NCBI GenBank assembly: GCA_024434115.1 | Contig: QMIT01000006.1 | Location: forward strand, 62,001-126,000 | Source: Chloroflexota bacterium | Lineage (GTDB): Bacteria; Chloroflexota; Anaerolineae; Aggregatilineales; J027 | Direction of reading: 5' to 3' | Length of the DNA stretch: 64,000 nt | Part shown: positions 35,041 through 44,471 of the stretch, piece by piece | How positions within the stretch are numbered: position 1 is the stretch's first letter | Layout of the letters: every line of letters begins with the position of its first letter | Translations under genes and position numbers: made by a program | The notes under the pieces: generated by a model | The model's input: only the letters and a program-made list of their open reading frames with translations | Databases searched by the model: none | What the model was told of the DNA's origin: nothing

Positions 35041-36434
35041 GCTATATTTCTTTGTCGGTTTACATATTCAAGAGGAAGAAACAACTGAGGGTGCTGTATA
35101 TATAAGCACAGTACACTCAAAATCAGCCAAAATAGAGCAGTCGGCCCATTGCCAAAAGAGAATAACCAACCCTCAAGGACGGCATTTGTTAAGCCAGCAA
35201 TTAAAGCAGCATAGAAGCCATTAAAAAACAAATTACTATTTGAACTCCTGATGAATTGTACTCCTCTAAGTATAATGCGCAAAAAACCCCACAAGGCAAT
35301 TATTACGCCAATAAGCCCCACCCCAATAAATAATTGAAGATAAGAATTGTGGCTACTTAAAGTGATTGGTCTACCTTTACTTAACAAAAAATGATTATAC
35401 GCTTCTGGAGAGGCGTTGAAACCCAATCCCAAAATCGGTGCTTGCTTACCATATAGAAGGTGATTTTCCCAAATTTCTAAGCGGCCAGAATCATCTAGGC
35501 TTCCATAGCGTGCAAACACATCCGCTGGTAATAACGCTAGACTAACGAAAGCTATGAATAAGATGAAAGTAATCAACGTGATGCCCGTATTCCTGTTTTC
35601 ACCTCTATTTCCAATGAGCAACAGAGTAATTAAACCAATAATAAACCCAAGAAAAGAGCCTCTTGATCCAGATAAAAATATGGCAATTATGCTAATAAAA
35701 GCTATGGTTAAACTCAGGCCTCGACTCACTCCTTTTTGCACAGACCAAATAGCGATTGAAACAAAAAAAATTAACATTGCGATTAGGCCCAAACCATTAG
35801 GGTTGGAAAATAAACCAGAAAACCTATCTAAAGTGCCTACCTTCACGGCTGCGGGATCAACTGCCAACCCCGAGAAACCCGCAAGAATGAGCCCGCCAAC
35901 TATAAGTTCAATCCCAAATAACAAGTTGACAATTCTTTGAGGCATGTGAATCATATAGATAGGCAGAGCAATCCCAAACGCTATTAGTGAAAATCCCATA
36001 GATATAGCACGCTGCAAAGTAATAAACGGGCTTGTGGAGTAAACAGTTGAAACTGATGCTAATACACATAAAAGGCCAAAGGGCTGCAACAATAAAGTTG
36101 GGAGATAAACACTGTTTGCTTGGTGGGTCGCAATATAGAGAAAGACTCTTATTGTGAGTATCCCCGTCGGCACAAAGCGTACATAAAAAAGAACCTCTTC
36201 ATTGAACAAATTTGATGTAGCGAAAAGGCCCACCGCGACAGCCACAATAATCAGATTCTCAATTGGTATTATAAAAGAAATTAAACTTAATAATATTACA
36301 GAAAATAGTAAAGTGAGGCCCCAAAATGGCTGAGATATTTCGCTCTCAAAAGTAGAGTTGGATACGCATCCTGCCAGAATAAAGGACAGTAGTATTAGAA
36401 TGAAAATTAATTGGCATTTTCTTGGCGTCATCAA
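35037..36434 (-). CDS. O-antigen ligase/polymerase-like membrane protein
   Basis: The 465-aa protein is almost all hydrophobic, with about ten to twelve helices and a large extracytoplasmic loop near residues 300-360 (YGSLDDSGRLEIWENHLLYG, then SSHNSYLQLFIGVGL). FLSGSRGSFLGFIIG and HNSYLQ are typical of the Wzy/WaaL family, which joins undecaprenyl-linked units or moves a chain to a lipid or protein acceptor. The N-terminus contains FILAGC, but the rest is clearly a polytopic protein. Linked by 4-bp overlaps to GT4 genes on both sides. Confidence 0.85.
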   Translation of the reverse strand: MMTPRKCQLIFILILLSFILAGCVSNSTFESEISQPFWGLTLLFSVILLSLISFIIPIENLIIVAVAVGLFATSNLFNEEVLFYVRFVPTGILTIRVFLYIATHQANSVYLPTLLLQPFGLLCVLASVSTVYSTSPFITLQRAISMGFSLIAFGIALPIYMIHMPQRIVNLLFGIELIVGGLILAGFSGLAVDPAAVKVGTLDRFSGLFSNPNGLGLIAMLIFFVSIAIWSVQKGVSRGLSLTIAFISIIAIFLSGSRGSFLGFIIGLITLLLIGNRGENRNTGITLITFILFIAFVSLALLPADVFARYGSLDDSGRLEIWENHLLYGKQAPILGLGFNASPEAYNHFLLSKGRPITLSSHNSYLQLFIGVGLIGVIIALWGFLRIILRGVQFIRSSNSNLFFNGFYAALIAGLTNAVLEGWLFSFGNGPTALFWLILSVLCLYIQHPQLFLPLEYVNRQRNIA

Positions 36435-37576
36435 TGCTGCTCGCTTAGTAGTTTATCGCACTTGGCAATCAGCTGATTAACCATACTAGGCCACGAAAAG
36501 CGCTTCACTTCTGCTAACCCCTTGTTCCGTAGTTCAATGGCGAATTCAGTCGAACACAATATAGCAATCATTCCATTGGCGAATCCTTGTATATCATTAG
36601 GATGTGCTGTAATCGCAGCATCTCCTACTATCTCTGGTAATGACGTAACATCCGAACAGACAACTGGGGTACCGCAAGACATTGCCTCAATCACTTGGTA
36701 TCCAAACCCCTCATACAGTGATGTATCGAGATAAACCTCTGCACTACGATACACATCGGCCATATCTTCATTTTGGATGAAACCCGTCCATATAAGGTAA
36801 TTTTCTAAACCCAATTCATGAATAATAGGAGTTAAACCCTGCCTGTTTGGGTCAGTCTGGCCCCCAATAACTAACTTAATCCCGTGTGGAAGACTGGGAA
36901 GGGCAGAATGAAAAGAGCGGAGGGCAGTTGATGTATTATCACGTTTATCATTTATGGATGAAATGTGAAACACATAGCCGTTTGGTGCACCTAAACGTTT
37001 CTGCATTAGAGTTTTGTCGTAAGTCGCATCCCCCGCATTAAATGTCTCCGTTCTGCCTGGATATACTAGACTTATTTTATTATCTAGGTTCCTGTAACTA
37101 CCTGTGATTGCTTTGAAAGTTGCCTGAGAGCTGACCAAAATATGAGCCGCATTTTTTAGGGAAAGGGGAAACCATAATGCTGTCATCAATGTACTAAACC
37201 GTGTATAAAGGGAAGCCGATTCTCTACCTAGCCGAAAACGGGGAAGAGGGAGTTCAAAAAGATACAGCAAAATCAACCCTTGATAAAACAGGGGTATACG
37301 ATCTGAGCATGTGAACAATAGGTCTATTTTCTGGGTTTGCAGAATACGGGGAAGCTGTATTGCCCCCCAGATCAAGTCACTGCGGACAGGAACGGGGTAG
37401 TAGGCTAAATTGGAGGACTGCGGCAAATTGGGCAAATCAGCTAGTTCGTTAACAAAAACTGTAAATCGATGGGAACTCTGGTATTTAGTTAGTTCAGTGA
37501 TGAGTTGGTGAAGAAAACGCGGAACGCCTTTACCATTCACCGATAGTGGAGTTGCATCTATCGCAATATTACTCAT
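36431..37576 (-). CDS. Glycosyltransferase family 4 protein
   Basis: I use ATG 37576 (MSNIAIDATPLSVNGKGVPRFL) because it overlaps the upstream stop in a coupled arrangement; the frame opens at 37597. The 381-aa protein has the GT4 start pattern and C-terminal motifs VFHISSINDKRDNTSTALRSFH, LVIGGQTDPNRQG, and YRSAEVYLDTSLYEGFGYQVIEAMSCGTPVVCSDV. EGFGYQVIEAM is the donor-site loop. It likely transfers a repeat-unit sugar. The sugar type cannot be read from the sequence. Confidence 0.86.
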   Translation of the reverse strand: MSNIAIDATPLSVNGKGVPRFLHQLITELTKYQSSHRFTVFVNELADLPNLPQSSNLAYYPVPVRSDLIWGAIQLPRILQTQKIDLLFTCSDRIPLFYQGLILLYLFELPLPRFRLGRESASLYTRFSTLMTALWFPLSLKNAAHILVSSQATFKAITGSYRNLDNKISLVYPGRTETFNAGDATYDKTLMQKRLGAPNGYVFHISSINDKRDNTSTALRSFHSALPSLPHGIKLVIGGQTDPNRQGLTPIIHELGLENYLIWTGFIQNEDMADVYRSAEVYLDTSLYEGFGYQVIEAMSCGTPVVCSDVTSLPEIVGDAAITAHPNDIQGFANGMIAILCSTEFAIELRNKGLAEVKRFSWPSMVNQLIAKCDKLLSEQH

Positions 37577-38702
37577 TACTTTGAACAACCTTCTCATATA
37601 AAAGGAATATTCTATTGTGAATTATATCTAAGTTGAACTCAGTTTCGACCCGCCTACGACCCGCTTCACCCATTACCCTTGCTTTATCTTTGTCAAGCAG
37701 TAGTTTTATGACTGCCTCGGCTAAGGCTAATGTATCACCAGGTGAAACTAACAAACCCGTTTCGCCTTGTATTACAACTTCTATTATGCCATTGACAGCG
37801 GTTGCGATAACAGGTTTGGCAACTGACATTGCTTCAAGAATGGTCAATGGCATGGCTTCTATATAAGATGGGAGCACAAAAAGATCAAATGTGGACAGAA
37901 TCTCAAGAATATTTGGTTGAAAGCCTAAAAAATAGACATATTCCGACAAGCCGAGCTTGATAGCTAAATCTTTGAGTTCATCCAAATAACGTCCACAACC
38001 TAGTAAATCTTCACCAACAAACACAAGACAGGTATCGGCAGCAATCTCTCGTATCTTGGGCAATGCCACAATTAAATCATACTGTCCCTTTGCTGGATCG
38101 AGGCGGCCTATACAGCCCACGACATTCTCACTCAATGCAACGTTGTAGAAGGTAAGAATATCTTCGGGGGTTCTAGTTATCTCCTGTTCTTTCACCTGCA
38201 CACCATTTGGTATGCTAATAATTTTCTGAGCAGGCAACCCTAGTGCAATTAAGCCTTGGCGTGTATCTTCTGAAACAGCGATAATTGGCCCCGATAGCCT
38301 TGCCGTCAAAACATAGGCCATTTTTTGGATAAGCTTGATAATTAGCCGCTTATTGAACGATAGTTGGGAATGTACATGAACAATGAGCGGTATCGTGGCA
38401 ATGTGAGCACCTAATCGTTCGAGGATTACACCTGGTAAGACATCATGACAATGTACAAGATCAGCTCGCCATTGGTGTAAAAAACGTGCGAACACAAATG
38501 CTTTATGAAGCTGAAAAGTTCGTTGCATGGGTAAAATAAAGACATCAAAGGTTTCTTGTCTTGCTCTTTCAGTTAATGGGCCTGTTTGTGGGGCGATAAG
38601 GCATACTGTATGCCCCTTATCACGAGCAGCAATCATGAGCCGTAGGCAAACCATCTCACCACCATGAATGTTCGCGCTCGGCGCGGTATAGACAATACGC
38701 AT
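37569..38702 (-). CDS. Glycosyltransferase family 4 protein
   Basis: The 377-aa protein begins RIVYTAPSANIHGGEMVCLRLM, a GT4 acceptor half with the GGE loop. The C-terminal half has VGCIGRLDPAKGQYDLIVALPK, LVFVGEDLLGCGRYLDELK and FDLFVLPSYIEAMPLTILEAMSVAKPVIATA, with EAMPLTILEAM as the nucleotide-sugar site. Likely cytoplasmic and membrane-associated. Its stop overlaps the start of the next GT4, so these are translated together. Confidence 0.87.
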   Translation of the reverse strand: MRIVYTAPSANIHGGEMVCLRLMIAARDKGHTVCLIAPQTGPLTERARQETFDVFILPMQRTFQLHKAFVFARFLHQWRADLVHCHDVLPGVILERLGAHIATIPLIVHVHSQLSFNKRLIIKLIQKMAYVLTARLSGPIIAVSEDTRQGLIALGLPAQKIISIPNGVQVKEQEITRTPEDILTFYNVALSENVVGCIGRLDPAKGQYDLIVALPKIREIAADTCLVFVGEDLLGCGRYLDELKDLAIKLGLSEYVYFLGFQPNILEILSTFDLFVLPSYIEAMPLTILEAMSVAKPVIATAVNGIIEVVIQGETGLLVSPGDTLALAEAVIKLLLDKDKARVMGEAGRRRVETEFNLDIIHNRIFLLYEKVVQSNE

Positions 38703-38706
38703 GTTG

Positions 38707-39522
38707 TTAAGCTCGCATGGGCTTGCGGCCCAGCATTACAATTTCAAAACCGAGGTAATTATCAATCCAATGTTGTTTCTGAGAAATACCATTCCAATAT
38801 AGATCCATAGTAGGGTAGCTAAAGTAGCGATTCAGAAGGGGTGTTTTGTGAGCAGTTAGGGCAATATTGTAGCGATACAGGCGTGCATAGAATTTTAGAT
38901 CGTTAGCAAAAGATGAACCAATCACCATAGGGGAAATTACTTGGAGACGTTCTGCCATCTTATACATTTCCTTACGTGAAAAACTGCCTTCATATCCTAA
39001 CCCCCACTTGCCTATTTTTTGTAATGCAAATTTCAGCACTTCATGCGGCAAAAAAACGAGGTTGGGAGTTGAGATGATGACAATACCGCCTGGTTTTACC
39101 ACATCAAGATGCGACTTGCATATATCATAGCGTTTTGGATAGTGGTAATGCTCCACTGTCCCAAATGACATTGCAATGTCAAAACTATTGCAGGCAGGTG
39201 GGTTAAAAGCATCACCTTGAACCAAATGACCATTAAGATTTAGGGCAGCTAAATTCCGTTCAGCATATTTGAGGGCTTTTGCACTATAATCTAACAATGT
39301 CACATCAGCACCGTGTTGGGCCAATATTAGACTATATATTCCGCCGCCACTCCCAAGTTCAATAGTCTTTTTTCCCTTAACTGACCCCAAATGGGTTTCG
39401 AGGTATTGGAATATTCTTTGACAACGCGAACTGATACTCTCTTGAGCAACTTGTTCATCAATCTTGGTTGAATCAGTATTGATCCAAACATCGCCCCATT
39501 CATGAGAATCAAACGTTTTCAT
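38707..39522 (-). CDS. Class I SAM-dependent methyltransferase
   Basis: ATG 39522 (MKTFDSHEWG) is chosen because AGGAG lies six bases upstream; the frame opens at 39582. The 271-aa protein has the SAM fold: TIELGSGGGIYSLILAQ near 53-69, DVTLLDYSAKALKYAERNL, FDIAMSFGTVEHY and VVKPGGIVIISTPN. The C-terminal 100 residues are an unrecognised extension. It probably methylates a sugar or lipid-linked intermediate. It overlaps the next methyltransferase by 14 bp. Confidence 0.82.
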   Translation of the reverse strand: MKTFDSHEWGDVWINTDSTKIDEQVAQESISSRCQRIFQYLETHLGSVKGKKTIELGSGGGIYSLILAQHGADVTLLDYSAKALKYAERNLAALNLNGHLVQGDAFNPPACNSFDIAMSFGTVEHYHYPKRYDICKSHLDVVKPGGIVIISTPNLVFLPHEVLKFALQKIGKWGLGYEGSFSRKEMYKMAERLQVISPMVIGSSFANDLKFYARLYRYNIALTAHKTPLLNRYFSYPTMDLYWNGISQKQHWIDNYLGFEIVMLGRKPMRA

Positions 39523-40267
39523 GCGAGACTCCTGTGTTTGAGCAAATTGCAACGATTTCGCTTGCATTCCGGTGAAGTCCACTTACAATCCAAATATCTT
39601 CCAGTTTCTCAGTCCCCATAACTTGTGTACCAGTAGCAGTGGCAACGGATTGCCTTATTGTTACTGGTATATAGGCGCGAAGTTTAAAAACATCGAGACC
39701 TCGAAGCCAATTAGCTACCCGCGTTGTCCTACGGAGTTGGCTGAATAATCTTATATCGGAGAAATAAGCTTGCAGAAGTCGTTGAAAATCTGCTGGATCC
39801 CATTCTTGTACATGGTGGGGATTAGATGGATGTTGAGTTGACTGTTTCGCTAGAGGAGTAGAGACAAAGAATTTTCCTTCAGGTTTTAGTACACGTACAA
39901 CTTCCTTCAAAAAGAGATTAGCATTCGGTACATGTTCTATTGTTTCGAATGAACAGACAGCATCAAATGAGTTATTTTCAAAAGATAGTTGGCTTGCATC
40001 TCCCTGAGAAAACACTATATTGTTTTTATCTCCAAAGTGCTCAATAGCATAATCTATCGCTGTCAAGTCAATATCAATTCCAACCACCTCATGAGCCACT
40101 TCTGCCAAAGAAGCTGTCCCATACCCAACTCCGCACGCTACATCGAGAACCCGCAAGTCAGTCAAATGTTCACGTGCGAAGTTATAACGTTTAAGATGGA
40201 TAGCTACTATTCCTGAGGATGTTTCATCTGGAATAATACGTTCTGGGTAACCATATTTTTTATTCAT
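39509..40267 (-). CDS. Class I SAM-dependent methyltransferase (type 11)
   Basis: The 252-aa protein has VLDVACGVGYGTASLAE near 40-56, VGIDIDLTAIDYA, FSQGDASQLSFENNSFDAVCSFETIEHV and VLKPEGKFFVSTP, the standard Methyltransf_11 series. A C-terminal part with ADFQRLLQAYFSDIRLF is common in sugar O-methyltransferases of surface clusters. The substrate is unknown. It is the first gene of the run 32674-40267; upstream is the decayed IS3 remnant. Confidence 0.84.
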   Translation of the reverse strand: MNKKYGYPERIIPDETSSGIVAIHLKRYNFAREHLTDLRVLDVACGVGYGTASLAEVAHEVVGIDIDLTAIDYAIEHFGDKNNIVFSQGDASQLSFENNSFDAVCSFETIEHVPNANLFLKEVVRVLKPEGKFFVSTPLAKQSTQHPSNPHHVQEWDPADFQRLLQAYFSDIRLFSQLRRTTRVANWLRGLDVFKLRAYIPVTIRQSVATATGTQVMGTEKLEDIWIVSGLHRNASEIVAICSNTGVSHENV

Positions 40268-40415
40268 AAAAACTGTCTCTCAGTCGTGCGTTTTATTAAA
40301 ATAGAATATGTCTGATCAAAATTTAGGAAATACCAATCCATGTTAGAAACAACTCCCGTCAATCTTAGGCTTGTAGAATAGAAGTCAAACACAGCAGTTC
40401 TTGATCTGCCCCAAA

Positions 40416-41130
40416 ACTGGTTCATACATAAATTGCGTGCTCATGGGGGAGTGCGTTTGGGCAAGCGCTTGCCCCGTTCGACTCGTAAATGCAATTTCAA
40501 AGCCATACACTCGATGCACCCGTTTATGATTCCCTCTATGCCCCACATTTCGCAGCGCACCGTGCGGTTTTTTAGCCCCCAACGTGGATGGATATCGGTC
40601 AACTGGCGCAATTGTACGGCAATTTCACTCTCGGCGACCTATTAGGCTTATACCATCTCACTATCTGACTCAGTCCTACGACGCTGCAAGCCCGTCGTTT
40701 GCTGATGCCCTGTTCACGCATCATTTCCTCTCCGTTTGCTTTCCGTGTGCCCGCATCTGTAGGTTTTTTCAAGCAGTTCTTTCAGCAACTGATGATCCAA
40801 GCTCAGCTCGGCATACATCTGCTTTAACCGCCGATTCTCTCTTTCCGGTTCTTACAGTCACCTTACATCCGAAGCCTCCACCCTCCATACTTCGCTTTCC
40901 ATTTGTAGTACGTCACTTGGCTGATTCCATGCTCCCGACAAATGCCTGCCCCCTTCATCCCTGCCTCCCCTTGCTTCAGTATTTGGATGATCTGGTGTTC
41001 GCTAAATCGTGTCTTTTTCATTTCAAGCTCTCCTTCCTCATTTTCAAATTTACCGGAAAACTCTGCTTTTGATCGGTGCTACTTTGGGGAGATTATCCTG
41101 CCTCGGCACGCAATTTGCGTATGAACCAGT
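40416..41130. mobile_element. Decayed IS3-family element remnant
   Basis: Near-identical 25-bp inverted repeats (40416-40440 and 41106-41130, two mismatches) bound a 715-bp segment. Inside, on the minus strand, are an orfA start and fragments of orfB. The size is about half an intact IS3 element, so the middle and much of orfB are deleted. No target duplication is clear. The neighbouring gaps 40268-40415 and 41131-41413 hold nothing else I can support. Confidence 0.75.
40441..41021 (-). pseudogene. IS3-family transposase OrfA/OrfB fragments
   Basis: The minus-strand frame from ATG 41021 reads MKKTRFSEHQIIQILKQGEA...ISQVTYYKWKAKYGG, the helix-turn-helix of IS3 OrfA, and then breaks. The continuation (NRRLKQMYAELSLDHQLLKE) is found only in another frame. 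Further on, a piece like LRQLTDIHPRWG and HKRVHRVYGFEIA matches the start of OrfB, also with frameshifts. The catalytic DDE part is missing. It is not functional. Confidence 0.78.
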
Positions 41131-41413
41131 CAGATAGATCATAGCGGTTCTCATATTGACTGACTCTTAGGTTAGATTCAGCATGGCAGCTTTAATCCTG
41201 TGCTCTTAGTGGCTCAACCAGCTTGAGATTTGCTGTAAATGTGTGATTTTGCCGATATGCTATTTAAGGGGTCAAAAATAAACTACTCAATATATAATTG
41301 CTCGACTACTCAAAAAGACTCTATATCACTTTGATATTCAGCATTGGAAATAATTCTTTATTCTTCGTACCCGCAATGTGTCGCCCAAACCACTGCGCCT
41401 CTTTATTAAGCAT

Positions 41414-42376
41414 TTAGTATCTCCTATTCATCTGGCTAATTTCACGTAAAGAAGATCTTAAGCAATGCATCCAATTACTAGGCAATAGGGCTGTCAATAG
41501 GTAACGAAAATTCTCAACATGTAATAGTATTAACGGGTCTATTTGCAATAATTTATGCACCCAGCGAGTGCATTCTTTTTTGTCTTCGAGGTGATATGCT
41601 ACACTAGCTAGTTGAAGATAGAAATTGCGTTTAGCTTTGTGACGTATGTTGGATGGTACTTGGTTGATCTGTGCTAAATGCTTATATGCCATTGCAACCT
41701 GTCCAGCATGGAACTGGGCTAAAGATGAGTTTTCACTGTGTAGTCGATACCAAATCAAGCTTTCTTCGATTGTGCCTATGTGAGTTAGTAAAGCGGCTCG
41801 TAAATACCAATCCCAATCTTCGTAAGTTTCACAAGCTTTATCCATTGCTCCAATTTGTTGCGCAATTTGCGCTCGTACCACAATTGTGGAAAAAAACATG
41901 ACGCAATGGCGACTCATACCGAGATAAGTATAACCACGGTTGAGGGCTTTTTGATACAATCTATGGACCCATGCTGTATATGCCAAATCTGACTTAGATT
42001 CATCTCGTATATTCTCAACAAAGGTGTGTGTAAGGCCATATTGAGAATTCTGTTCCATAAAAGTAATTTGTTTCGAGAGTTTGTTAGGTTTCCATAGATC
42101 GTCAGAGTCAAGAAAGGCGATATATTTGCCCTTTGCCTCCCTCATTCCATGATTACGTGCTTCCGAACGACCTCTATTTTCTTGATAGATGTAATGTAAC
42201 TGTCCAACGTACTTTTTATGAATTAAATCACCGGTACCATCAGTTGAGCCGTCATCTACAACTATAAGCTCAAAATTAGAGTAGATTTGATTGAGTACAC
42301 TATCAATTGCTTCCTCTAAATAATCTTTGCGATTATAGGTAGTAATTATGACACTCACAAAGGGCATTGCATTCAT
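41414..42376 (-). CDS. Glycosyltransferase family 2 protein
   Basis: The 320-aa protein begins PFVSVIITTYNRKDYLEEAIDSV, the GT-A start, with FELIVVDDGSTDGTGDLI and FLDSDDLWKPNKL (metal-binding DSDD). A helical C-terminal part of about 120 residues has unclear function. No transmembrane helix is seen. It is presumably an inverting transferase that extends the repeat unit. The gene stands alone after the IS3 remnant and before the GT4 at 42410. Confidence 0.87.
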   Translation of the reverse strand: MNAMPFVSVIITTYNRKDYLEEAIDSVLNQIYSNFELIVVDDGSTDGTGDLIHKKYVGQLHYIYQENRGRSEARNHGMREAKGKYIAFLDSDDLWKPNKLSKQITFMEQNSQYGLTHTFVENIRDESKSDLAYTAWVHRLYQKALNRGYTYLGMSRHCVMFFSTIVVRAQIAQQIGAMDKACETYEDWDWYLRAALLTHIGTIEESLIWYRLHSENSSLAQFHAGQVAMAYKHLAQINQVPSNIRHKAKRNFYLQLASVAYHLEDKKECTRWVHKLLQIDPLILLHVENFRYLLTALLPSNWMHCLRSSLREISQMNRRY

Positions 42377-42409
42377 TATATAACCCTAAATTCAGAACAA
42401 TTAGAGAGG

Positions 42410-43549
42410 CTAGTGATCTAAGAGTGAGTGATAGAAATTTGCCGTATTTTTTATTAGGGTATCTCTTGAGAAGAGTATTTCGGCGCGTTGCCGTGCTACA
42501 CGTCCAAACTGACGACGTTTCTGGGGGTCGTTAATAAGAATTAACAAGGCATCTGCTAGAATAGTCGGATTGCCTGCGGGTACAATAATACCTGTTTCTC
42601 CATCAAGAATTGCATTGCGAATACCCCCTACCTCTGTTGAGACTGCTGGAATTCCTCTTGCCGCTGCTTCCATCAAAACATAGGGAAAACCTTCAAAATC
42701 CGAGGAAAGTACAACAATATCTGAAGCTGTAATGACTGAATGTATATCAGTACGATGCCCTAGCATGCGCACTCGAGAGGACAACCCTGAGATACTAATT
42801 TGGTGTTCGATAACTTCCTTCAACTCCCCCTCACCTGCTAATAGAAAAACGACACTTGAAGACTTCGATATCACAAGTTTTGCAGCCTCAATAAGCATAT
42901 CGTGTCGTTTTTGTGGAGCTAAACGTGCTGGATTTAGAATAATAACATCCTTATCACTCAATCCTAGTTGAAGTCTTGTTTGATTAATTGTTACATTATC
43001 AATGGGCGAAAACCAATCAGGAGATAAGCCAAAGGGAATTACGATACACTTGTCTTCAGGAATACCATCATGATGGATACCACTTTTTTGACTTAGAGGA
43101 TTGCTAAATATAAATCGAGTATATGAACGAAAAGCGAGATATTCAAAGACTCGACCAGTAAAATTGTAGTTTCTTATCATCTCTGCCGTGTGGTGCATCA
43201 TGACCCTATTAGGCACATGCGCTATCCAAGCCGCTAATCCACCTACTAGACAGGGGTCATTAAAATGAACTACAGAGGGTCGTAATTTGTTAAAGAATTG
43301 TATCCAATATGACAGTGCAAGCACTGAATTGCGCTCATAAATTTCGGGTTTTACCCAGTGGATTTTTACACCATACTTTTCCAAAGGACGATATCCATCC
43401 ATCATCGGAATGGCAGGGCATACGAGATTCACATCGAAACCATGCTCACCTATGTTTGCTGCTAAGTCAAAAATATATCTTTCTGCCGAGCCGAAGGCGT
43501 GATGCTGTGACCAGTAAAGAATTCGAGGTTTTGGCATGGATGTATTCAT
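42410..43549 (-). CDS. Glycosyltransferase family 4 protein
   Basis: I use ATG 43549 (MNTSMPKPRILYWSQHHAFGS); the frame opens at 43585 but that overlaps the upstream gene by 26 bp and neither start has a clear Shine-Dalgarno. GT4 marks are AFGSAERYIFDLAANIG, ILNPARLAPQKRHDMLIEAAK, VFLLAGEGELKEVIEHQI and ADALLILINDPQ, with SDFEGFPYVLMEAAARGIPAVS as the donor-site loop. Likely a cytoplasmic retaining transferase. No odd feature. Confidence 0.84.
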   Translation of the reverse strand: MNTSMPKPRILYWSQHHAFGSAERYIFDLAANIGEHGFDVNLVCPAIPMMDGYRPLEKYGVKIHWVKPEIYERNSVLALSYWIQFFNKLRPSVVHFNDPCLVGGLAAWIAHVPNRVMMHHTAEMIRNYNFTGRVFEYLAFRSYTRFIFSNPLSQKSGIHHDGIPEDKCIVIPFGLSPDWFSPIDNVTINQTRLQLGLSDKDVIILNPARLAPQKRHDMLIEAAKLVISKSSSVVFLLAGEGELKEVIEHQISISGLSSRVRMLGHRTDIHSVITASDIVVLSSDFEGFPYVLMEAAARGIPAVSTEVGGIRNAILDGETGIIVPAGNPTILADALLILINDPQKRRQFGRVARQRAEILFSRDTLIKNTANFYHSLLDH

Positions 43550-43559
43550 AACAAATTTG

Positions 43560-44423
43560 TTATCTTCTATGTCTGAATCGAGCATTTATGATATTAGTTA
43601 TACCAATAAAAGGACGAAGCAGCCACAGCATAGTTCGTACTGAAATTAAACGCATACGACTGCAAGATTTGACTTTTTGAAAAATCCAAACAGTAATACC
43701 GGGACGCTCATAGCCAACTAATTTGAAGCCCAGAAACGGAATAATGTAATGAAAAACAGAATGCAGATACAGATTATGCGGCAAATGACATTTAATCATG
43801 GGATAAAAGGAATAACTAGTGATTAATATACCATCATCTTTCAAGAGATTGTTGATATAGCGAGCTTCCACAAAAGGATCTGGTAGATGTTCAAACACCT
43901 CAATACTCCAGATTAAATCATAAGGCGGTTGTGGAGTATGCACTGCATGGATTCGGGATAAGCCCCATAACTCTTTGCTAATCGCTTCTCTACTAATCAC
44001 GTCCTCCAAATGGATTTCCGCATTCGGCAATAGCTCGTGTGCCATACGTGCTAACAATCCATATCCACCACCCCGATCCATTACCTTTTTAGGATTGAAC
44101 TTGCTGGCTAATTTGACCGCTAGCAGGCGATGTTTTACTGAGATCTCGTCAGTTTGCTCAATTTTACTGTTAAGCCACCATATTGGATGAGCATAAAAAA
44201 TCATCAAGTCTTCATATTTCTCAATATTAGTTTCATCCCATGCTTGATCCATCATTTGCCATAGTTCAGGGATGGTAAGGGGCATATCACGAATTAGGAG
44301 ATTAGGACTCCACTGCCGAAAAAACTCACTATATTCACTTTGTCGAATTTCGTCTTGAACTGTCTTCCAGTTCTTGATGTATCTCTGGGCTAGTGGGTTC
44401 AAATCAGGAGAAAAACCAATCAT
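43560..44423 (-). CDS. Class I SAM-dependent methyltransferase
   Basis: The 287-aa protein has a long N-terminal helix-rich region of about 120 residues, then KVMDRGGGYGLLARMAHELLP in the SAM motif I position, DLIWSIEVFEHLPDPFVEARYI and LLKDDGILITSYSFYPMIKCH. It lacks the classic ExGxGxG but keeps the motif order. It probably methylates a sugar or glycan intermediate. Neighbours are a GT4 and a GT2, so a repeat-unit modification role is likely. Confidence 0.78.
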   Translation of the reverse strand: MIGFSPDLNPLAQRYIKNWKTVQDEIRQSEYSEFFRQWSPNLLIRDMPLTIPELWQMMDQAWDETNIEKYEDLMIFYAHPIWWLNSKIEQTDEISVKHRLLAVKLASKFNPKKVMDRGGGYGLLARMAHELLPNAEIHLEDVISREAISKELWGLSRIHAVHTPQPPYDLIWSIEVFEHLPDPFVEARYINNLLKDDGILITSYSFYPMIKCHLPHNLYLHSVFHYIIPFLGFKLVGYERPGITVWIFQKVKSCSRMRLISVRTMLWLLRPFIGITNIINARFRHRR

Positions 44424-44471
44424 AGAGCATAGCTCCTATTTCCTTGATAATTAAACCATTTACATCCTTGA

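Noticed and set aside
40584..41072. Plus-strand open frame over the IS3 remnant
   Set aside because: It is the opposite strand of the decayed transposase and has low-complexity Ser/Pro/Leu content without motifs.
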